Below are positions 1 through 4,416 of a DNA stretch of 7,513 nucleotides, piece by piece. This DNA is from Planctomycetaceae bacterium (GTDB taxonomy: Bacteria > Planctomycetota > Planctomycetia > Pirellulales > Thermoguttaceae): contig JAIRYX010000098.1 in assembly GCA_031267635.1 (NCBI GenBank), positions 1-7,513 on the forward strand, given 5' to 3'. The notes under the pieces are model-generated. The model ran no database searches. It saw only the letters and a program-made list of their open reading frames with translations, and was not told where the DNA came from. Numbering within the stretch: the first letter of the stretch is position 1; each line of letters starts with the position of its first letter. The position numbers and the translations under genes were made by a program.

Positions 1-1
1 A

Positions 2-535
2 TTTCTTACACATTTTCACAATGGAACAAATTCATATATAATATGGATTGCTGAAACACAAGGTCCATCAATTAGAAAACTGATTTTAAATTCTAATGTA
101 GATATTATTTATGACGAAATCCTTGAAGTTGATGTCACACAAGAATCAAAGACAGGTATTTGGTATCCGTCTTCGTGGAAATATGAACGTCGTCATGATC
201 ACAAACTACGTATCAGGGAAGAAGGGACGGTCAAAAAAATTGTTTTGAATCAACCGCTTCCTGAACATCTTTTTGATATGAAAACGATTCCAATTATTCC
301 CAAAGGAGCTAGAGTAAGGTGGTTGGCAAAATCTATTCCTCCTCCTGATGAGGGGAAACTTATTTGGGACGGAGACAATATTATCTCGTCCGGTAAATAT
401 GGATTGAAATTGATGAATGAAAAAAACAACTCCTCGCGAATTATAAGGATTATCCTTATTGATATTGTTGTTCTTTCAGCAATTACCGCTCCTATTTTGT
501 TTCGTCGTTATCAAAAGCTGAAAAAGGGATGTTAA
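2..535 (+). CDS. C-terminal part of a LolA-like envelope protein with C-terminal membrane anchor (paralogue 1, 5' truncated by window)
   Basis: The frame is open from the window edge to TAA at 533-535, giving 177 residues with no start in view. An in-frame ATG lies at 281, but the frame clearly continues upstream and matches the second paralogue at 1126, so this is the C-terminal half of a gene of roughly 390 residues. Visible landmarks are QESKTGIWYPSSW, LNQPLPEHLFDMK and SIPPPDEGKLIWDGDN. The last 30 or so residues hold one hydrophobic helix (about IIRIILIDIVVLSAITAPIL) followed by a basic tail RRYQKLKKGC, which fits a single C-terminal membrane anchor with the tail in the cytoplasm. The FDMKTIPIIPKG segment resembles the end of LolA-like secreted proteins seen in planctomycetes. 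That assignment is tentative and the function is unknown. The next gene starts 74 bp downstream on the same strand. Confidence 0.75.
   Translation, partial: FLTHFHNGTNSYIIWIAETQGPSIRKLILNSNVDIIYDEILEVDVTQESKTGIWYPSSWKYERRHDHKLRIREEGTVKKIVLNQPLPEHLFDMKTIPIIPKGARVRWLAKSIPPPDEGKLIWDGDNIISSGKYGLKLMNEKNNSSRIIRIILIDIVVLSAITAPILFRRYQKLKKGC
121..535 (+). repeat. Long direct repeat, copy 1 (shared paralogue 3' end)
   Basis: From the codons for LEVDV onward this stretch is about 94% identical by eye to 1893-2231 plus 2340-2417. Upstream of base 121 the two paralogues quickly become poorly alignable. Copy 1 is the intact version: it has no MITE, and it has G419 before the A7 tract, which is missing in copy 2. 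Confidence 0.85.
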
Positions 536-547
536 AATTTTATTAAC

Positions 548-595
548 TATTCAGTTGCCCAAGCCCAATAAATCCGTGTACCGAGTAACTGAATA
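548..595 (+). other. Imperfect hairpin in the leader of the Cys-rich gene
   Basis: TATTCAGTTGC (548-558) can pair with GTAACTGAATA (585-595), giving 11 pairs including one G-U, around a 26-base loop. No T-run follows, so it does not look like an intrinsic terminator. It ends 5 bases before the AGGTGA ribosome-binding site of the gene at 610, so it could act as a leader or 3'-end processing structure. The role is inferred. Confidence 0.4.
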
Positions 596-609
596 ATTAC
601 AGGTGAACA

Positions 610-1077
610 ATGAAACGTTTCGTAATTTCCCCAAACATACTTTTTACTGTTGGAACTATCGTCGCTCTTAACGTGATATTGGTTTACGGACAAATGAGAG
701 ATGACTGTATAAAAGATCAGTCCGCAACCAATGCAGATTTTATTGTTGAAACCGACTCACAATGCGGCGGAAATAAAGAAGTGCCGGTTTATGGCAAATT
801 CGGGAAGACACGAAATGATGGTTCTTATGTCATACAAGGTTCTCAACAAGAATGTTACAGAGACTATAATTGTGAATGGATAGAAAATGGCGATGGGGTA
901 AATGGTTATGTAAATGAAACGGTTCATGGTATGAATGGAGACTATATAATATCGACACATGTAACTTGGAAACAATATCAATGTCAAGTCGATGAAGAAA
1001 CAACATCCATACCAATAACAGATTGGACGTGGTATGACTCTGATTGGAGTGAATGTCATCCGATCAATGAAATGTGA
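610..1077 (+). CDS. Secreted Cys-rich hypothetical protein, 155 aa
   Basis: I do not recognise this family. The N-terminus (MKRFVISPN followed by a hydrophobic stretch to about residue 25) looks like a Sec signal peptide, with likely cleavage after VYG at about residue 27. The mature part is about 128 residues, acidic, rich in Asn, Asp, Gly, Trp and Tyr, with six cysteines (33, 52, 82, 88, 125, 149), which would allow three disulfides outside the cytoplasm. ATG 610 is preceded by AGGTGA at 601-606, with short spacing. The gene sits between two paralogues of the LolA-like anchored protein, 74 bp after the first and 48 bp before the second. That suggests co-expression and perhaps a role as partner of that envelope protein, which is inference. 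The overlapping frame at 1034-1342 is a shadow. Confidence 0.75.
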   Translation: MKRFVISPNILFTVGTIVALNVILVYGQMRDDCIKDQSATNADFIVETDSQCGGNKEVPVYGKFGKTRNDGSYVIQGSQQECYRDYNCEWIENGDGVNGYVNETVHGMNGDYIISTHVTWKQYQCQVDEETTSIPITDWTWYDSDWSECHPINEM

Positions 1078-1110
1078 TTTTGTTCAACAAGTTGGTTTTA
1101 CGAATGGTTC

Positions 1111-1116
1111 AAGGAG
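1111..1116 (+). promoter_or_regulatory. Strong ribosome-binding site for the second paralogue
   Basis: AAGGAG lies 9 bases before ATG 1126 and decides that start. It is the clearest Shine-Dalgarno sequence in the window; most other genes here have weak ones. Confidence 0.75.
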
Positions 1117-1125
1117 AATTTTGAA

Positions 1126-2217
1126 ATGTTGTTTTTCAAGTCCATTAAATTATCGACATTTATTCTGTGTTTTTGTTGCGTGCCTGTTTTTTCTCAAGAT
1201 CATTCTTCCAACGTTTCCAAAGCTGATGTGGAAAAACTTTTTTTATCAATGCTTCAAAACAGAGAAAAAATCACAAGCGGTCAAATGGAACTCAATTACA
1301 CATACGCGGATATGGAAGGAGAAAAAGTGGCGGGAAAAATGACTCGTCAAATGCGAATCGCTTTTGATAAAGATCGAAGACGAGTTGATCGAACGTCCAT
1401 GTATATGAACGGGAGTGTGATTGACGATATTGGTTGCATTGGTTGTTATCAACCTCATGTGATTTTGCATTATAGTAATCAATTAGCAAGAGATTTAGAC
1501 CCAAGCGAATTAGTGATGCAAAAAGCGATTACTTTTTATGATACTTCACAATTGGAAGAAGACTTGGCGTTAAAAATGTGGAAAAAAGATTATGGTATGA
1601 AACCTCAGTATCTGGTTAGTTTTTTAGCTTACCGTCGCCCTAATGATGAACAAGCGACCATAGCAAAAGAACGCTGGTGGAATCTTACGCTGAAGTTGTG
1701 TGAAGTGAGTGATGTTATATTAACTCACGAAGATTATAAGGGAGTAACATGTAAAAAAATTTCTTTTGTTACGATAGCAGGTAATGGAACACTTTCGCAA
1801 GAATACTGGATATCAGAAAAACAGGGTAATTCAATACGTAAAATCGTTCTAATATCTGATAATACCAATCATCGTATGGATTACGACGAAAACCTTGAAG
1901 TTGACGTTTCACAAGAATCAAAGACAGGTATTTGGTATCCGTCTTCGTGGAAATATGAGCGTTGTAATGATCACAAACTACGTATCAGGGAAGAAGGGAC
2001 GGTCAAAAAAGTTGTTTTGAATCAACCGCTTCCTGAACATCTTTTTGATATGAAAACGATTCCGATCATTCCCAAAGGAACCCGCGTTGATTGGTTGGCA
2101 AAATCTATTCCTCCTCCTGATGAGGGGAAACTTATTTGGGACGGAGACAATATTATCTCGTCCGGTAAATATGGGTTGAAATTGATGAATAAAAAAACAA
2201 CTCCTCGCGAATTATAA
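1126..2217 (+). CDS. Secreted LolA-like envelope protein (paralogue 2), truncated before its membrane anchor
   Basis: This reads 363 residues from ATG 1126. Residues 1-23 form a Sec signal peptide (MLFFKSIK, then a hydrophobic core ending VPVFS) with likely cleavage before Q24. The body begins with a helical SKADVEKLFLSMLQNREKI segment followed by strands with alternating charge (TRQMRIAFDKDRRRVDR), reminiscent of the LolA/outer-membrane lipoprotein-sorting fold in planctomycete secreted proteins. This is a resemblance, not a firm family call. The second half matches the partial gene at 2-535. The frame ends in KKTTPREL, whereas the paralogue continues into a hydrophobic helix. A one-base deletion next to the A7 tract at 2191-2197 causes the early stop, and a MITE inserted at 2232 would truncate the original frame anyway. 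If expressed, the product would be exported but not anchored. The alternative is a pseudogene in early decay. Confidence 0.75.
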   Translation: MLFFKSIKLSTFILCFCCVPVFSQDHSSNVSKADVEKLFLSMLQNREKITSGQMELNYTYADMEGEKVAGKMTRQMRIAFDKDRRRVDRTSMYMNGSVIDDIGCIGCYQPHVILHYSNQLARDLDPSELVMQKAITFYDTSQLEEDLALKMWKKDYGMKPQYLVSFLAYRRPNDEQATIAKERWWNLTLKLCEVSDVILTHEDYKGVTCKKISFVTIAGNGTLSQEYWISEKQGNSIRKIVLISDNTNHRMDYDENLEVDVSQESKTGIWYPSSWKYERCNDHKLRIREEGTVKKVVLNQPLPEHLFDMKTIPIIPKGTRVDWLAKSIPPPDEGKLIWDGDNIISSGKYGLKLMNKKTTPREL

Positions 2218-2231
2218 GAATTATCCTTATT

Positions 2232-2339
2232 AGACCTTTTCTCTAACCCTATCAATAGACCGAACACTATTCAAAAACAGTTGTTTTGTATTTACCTGTT
2301 TTGTCTAAATAACCTAATATGAAGTTAGAGAAAAGGTCT
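2232..2339. mobile_element. 108-bp MITE with perfect 16-bp terminal inverted repeats and ATT target duplication
   Basis: The left end AGACCTTTTCTCTAAC (2232-2247) is the exact reverse complement of the right end at 2324-2339. ATT flanks the element on both sides (2229-2231 and 2340-2342), while the paralogue at 458-460 has a single ATT, so the empty site is seen directly. The interior has no coding capacity and contains a smaller inverted repeat, AAAACAG (2274-2280) with CTGTTTT (2296-2302). A 3-bp duplication is compatible with some IS5-group or IS3-like transposases acting in trans. The family cannot be settled because no parent element is in view. A TAA in the left repeat would stop the original reading frame. 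Confidence 0.9.
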
Positions 2340-2342
2340 ATT

Positions 2343-2417
2343 GATATTGTTGTTCTTTCAGCGGTTACCGCTCCTATTTTGTTTCGTCGTTATCAAAAGC
2401 TGAAAAAGGAATGTTAA
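2343..2417 (+). pseudogene. Orphaned 3' end of paralogue 2 (membrane-anchor coding remnant)
   Basis: These 25 codons (DIVVLSAVTAPILFRRYQKL, then KKEC and TAA) match the end of the intact paralogue at 461-535 almost exactly. They are cut off from the main frame by the upstream one-base deletion and by the MITE, so the anchor is no longer translated with its protein. The near-perfect match suggests the disruption is recent. Confidence 0.85.
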
Positions 2418-2480
2418 ATTTTTATTTTTGGCAAAATTATTGATAAAAGATAAAGATATTGAAAAATGAGGCGTCCTTTC

Positions 2481-2948
2481 ATGAACCAGAAAAAACAAAC
2501 GTTGCGGTTATTCTTTCTCTGTTTGGCTGTATTCTTTGTTTCATTCACCTTACTTGCTTTTAGCTATTATTTTGAAGAAAAAAACAATAAACGTCAATCC
2601 GTTTCCTATCTTGTTGTCGAACCCAAGATTCTTGATTTTCACGATGTGAACGTGAACGCAGGAATTTGCGAAGGCATTGTTCACTTGGTCAACAGATCAA
2701 ATAAGAAAATCCATCTTCTTTTTACAGAAAGCACCTGTTTTTGTAGTTCCGCTCAATTGCCGGTTACGGAATTGCAGCCAAAGGGAAAGATTTCATTAAA
2801 TTGTTCTCTGAAAACAACAAATAAGAATGGTCTTGCAGGCGGAATTATTCTTGTTGCTTACAAACCGGAAGGACATAAAGCCGACGCTCGTCCCTATTAT
2901 GTTCCAATACAATTAAAGGCAAATGTGAAACAACCGGAACAACCTTAA
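2481..2948 (+). CDS. Membrane-anchored DUF1573-like protein, 155 aa
   Basis: A basic N-terminus (MNQKKQTLR) is followed by a hydrophobic helix at residues 10-31, a signal anchor or uncleaved signal. The exported domain reads VVEPKILDFHDVNVNAG, then a strand-turn-strand with HLVNRSNKKI, STCFCSS (residues 84-90) and LQPKGKISLNCSLKTTNK. This follows the DUF1573 layout (fdFG.v..G, n.gn.pl.i, sCgCt, i.pGe...i.v.f.t.gk.G), an immunoglobulin-like fold common in planctomycetes and Bacteroidetes; the match is by motif only. ATG 2481 is chosen because GAGG (2468-2471) lies 9 bases before it. An in-frame ATG at 2466 would add MRRPF but has no such site. It is the last gene of the AT-rich cluster and ends inside a terminator. 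Confidence 0.7.
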   Translation: MNQKKQTLRLFFLCLAVFFVSFTLLAFSYYFEEKNNKRQSVSYLVVEPKILDFHDVNVNAGICEGIVHLVNRSNKKIHLLFTESTCFCSSAQLPVTELQPKGKISLNCSLKTTNKNGLAGGIILVAYKPEGHKADARPYYVPIQLKANVKQPEQP

Positions 2949-2965
2949 ACTGGTTGTTCATTTTT
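2937..2965 (+). terminator. Intrinsic terminator overlapping the stop codon of the DUF1573-like gene
   Basis: GAACAACC (2937-2944) pairs perfectly with GGTTGTTC (2952-2959) around a 7-base loop that contains the TAA stop at 2946-2948. ATTTTTA follows directly. The 8-bp stem plus T-run is the best terminator in the window and marks the end of the AT-rich transcription unit. Confidence 0.7.
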
Positions 2966-2984
2966 ATGTATTTATGCAGTTGAA

Positions 2985-3014
2985 TTGACCGTGCTTTCTG
3001 TCGCAACGGATAAC
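2985..3014 (+). promoter_or_regulatory. Candidate sigma-70-type promoter for the paaK-like/recQ unit
   Basis: TTGACC (2985-2990, 5 of 6 to the -35 consensus) and GATAAC (3009-3014, 4 of 6 to the -10) are separated by 18 bases. They lie just after the terminator and before the ligase gene, leaving a leader of about 60 bases. The site is plausible by position and sequence, but planctomycete promoters are poorly predicted by this consensus. Confidence 0.35.
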
Positions 3015-3056
3015 TCAATCTTTTTTACCATCTCACAAAAGGAAAATTCTAGGACA

Positions 3057-3074
3057 TTCCCCTCCATTGGGGAA
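3057..3074 (+). promoter_or_regulatory. Leader hairpin covering the GGGGA ribosome-binding site
   Basis: TTCCCC (3057-3062) pairs with GGGGAA (3069-3074) around a 6-base loop. The GGGGA arm is the only Shine-Dalgarno-like sequence before ATG 3085, so folding would hide it. Whether this regulates translation is inference. Confidence 0.4.
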
Positions 3075-3084
3075 CATTATCTTC

Positions 3085-4395
3085 ATGTCACTCATACAAA
3101 CAGACGACGCAACGTATGCAACGCCGCCGGAGCTTGTTTCGCGGGATGAAACGCGGAATAATCAGGAACAATTATTCCGCAAGGCGATTGCTTACGTTTA
3201 TGAAAGCAACGCATTTTACCGCAAACGTTTCAACGAAGCGGGAATCACGCCGCAAGAGATTCGCGGGTTAGACGACATTGATCGCGTGCCGATGATCAGC
3301 AAAACCGAATTTCGTGATACGTATCCGCTGGGAATGTGTTGCGTGCCGCGTGAAGCCATTCGTGAAATGCACATGTCGAGCGGATCAACCGGCATACCGG
3401 TGGTGATGCCTTACACCATCGGCGACCTCGAACAATGGGCGGATTGCATGGCGCGGTGTTATCGTATGGCGGGAGCGGCACCGGGCGATCCGGTGCAAAT
3501 TACGCCGTCTTTCGGATTATTCAACGGCGGATTCGGAATGTACCACGGCGCGAGAGAAGCGGAACTGTTCGTCATTCCGACCGGTGCTGGCAATACCGAA
3601 CGCCAAATTCGCCTTGCTCGCGACTTCAAGACGCGCGTCTTTACCGCCGTCGTTTCTTACGGCATACGGATGCTCGAAGTCATGAACAACATGGGCGTTG
3701 AACTTCCCGATCTGAAGATCGGCATATTCGGAGCGGAATCGTTCACCGACGCAATGAAAGTGCAGATGCGAAACGGTTTGGGCGTTGAACCGTTTGATAT
3801 TTACGGCATGACCGAAACCGGCGGCGTCGGTACGCTCGGCATGGATTGCCGTGCGCATCAAGGCATTCACGTTTGGGAAGATCACTATTATGTCGAAGTG
3901 GCGGACGTAATCACGCACAAACCGGTTGCCGACGGACAAATCGGCGAATTGACGATCACGTCCTTGACGCGGCAGGCGTTGCCGGTCGTGCGTTTCCGCA
4001 CCGGCGATTTGACACGTATTGTCTCGCGTGAAAAATGTTCGTGCGGACGGACGCATGTGCGTATTGAAACCATTTCAGGACGCACCGACGATATGCTCAT
4101 TGTGAAAGGAATCAACTTTTTTCCCAGCCAAGTTGAACAGGTTTTGCTCGAAATTCCCGGCGTTCATCCGCACTATCAAATCATCATTGAGGACACGAAC
4201 GGCGTCAAAGACGTGCGAATCAATGTTGAAGCGGAAGCGGGCGTTACGGGTTACATGGTTGAAAAACTTCTCAAAGAACGGCTTGGCTTTTCACCCAAAG
4301 GCGATGTTTACAAGCCGGGAGAACTCGCGCGTCAAGAAGGCAAAGCCCAGCGAGTGTTCTATAAGACAAAGACGGAATGTTGTAAAGCCCAATAA
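3085..4395 (+). CDS. paaK: Phenylacetate-CoA ligase family (PaaK-like) adenylate-forming enzyme, 436 aa
   Basis: The family activates an aryl or indolyl acetate with ATP to an acyl-adenylate and then forms the CoA thioester in the cytoplasm. All the expected motifs are present: N-terminal ESNAFYRKRF, the phosphate-binding loop SSGSTGIP at residues 98-105, YGMTETGG at 240-247, RTGDL at 305-309, the hinge GRTDDMLIVKG starting at 332, INFFPSQVE, and the C-terminal catalytic lysine in GKAQRVF (K420). Cysteines and histidines at C255, H258, C318 and C320 (CRAHQGIH, CSCGRTH) match the spacing of a metal-binding cluster common in this family. The 436-residue length is typical. ATG 3085 is chosen because GGGGA lies 11 bases upstream; TTG 3067 would add six residues without a better site. 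No paa oxygenase or ring-cleavage gene is nearby, so the true substrate (phenylacetate, indoleacetate or another aryl acid) is open. recQ begins 21 bp downstream. Confidence 0.9.
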   Translation: MSLIQTDDATYATPPELVSRDETRNNQEQLFRKAIAYVYESNAFYRKRFNEAGITPQEIRGLDDIDRVPMISKTEFRDTYPLGMCCVPREAIREMHMSSGSTGIPVVMPYTIGDLEQWADCMARCYRMAGAAPGDPVQITPSFGLFNGGFGMYHGAREAELFVIPTGAGNTERQIRLARDFKTRVFTAVVSYGIRMLEVMNNMGVELPDLKIGIFGAESFTDAMKVQMRNGLGVEPFDIYGMTETGGVGTLGMDCRAHQGIHVWEDHYYVEVADVITHKPVADGQIGELTITSLTRQALPVVRFRTGDLTRIVSREKCSCGRTHVRIETISGRTDDMLIVKGINFFPSQVEQVLLEIPGVHPHYQIIIEDTNGVKDVRINVEAEAGVTGYMVEKLLKERLGFSPKGDVYKPGELARQEGKAQRVFYKTKTECCKAQ

Positions 4396-4416
4396 GTTAT
4401 CACATCTCTCCTATTC

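Larger units (their letters stand above)
1893..2417 (+). repeat. Long direct repeat, copy 2 (interrupted by MITE)
   Basis: This copy matches 121-535 apart from scattered substitutions, loss of one base next to the A7 tract at 2191-2197, and the 111-bp gain at 2232-2342 (108-bp element plus 3-bp duplication). After the element the match resumes at G2343, corresponding to G461, and runs through the shared stop codon at 2415-2417. Confidence 0.85.

Noticed and set aside
2191..2197. Transcriptional slippage on A7 restoring the anchor of paralogue 2
   Set aside because: Even in the restored frame, the TAA inside the left MITE repeat stops translation after part of the membrane helix, so a complete anchor cannot be made.
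3067..3084. TTG start adding six residues to the CoA ligase
   Set aside because: There is no ribosome-binding site at a suitable distance; GGGGA at 3069-3073 fits ATG 3085, and the resulting length matches the family.
3517..4056. 179-codon minus-strand open frame
   Set aside because: It lies entirely opposite the well-supported CoA ligase gene and its translation shows no family motif; it is an antisense shadow.
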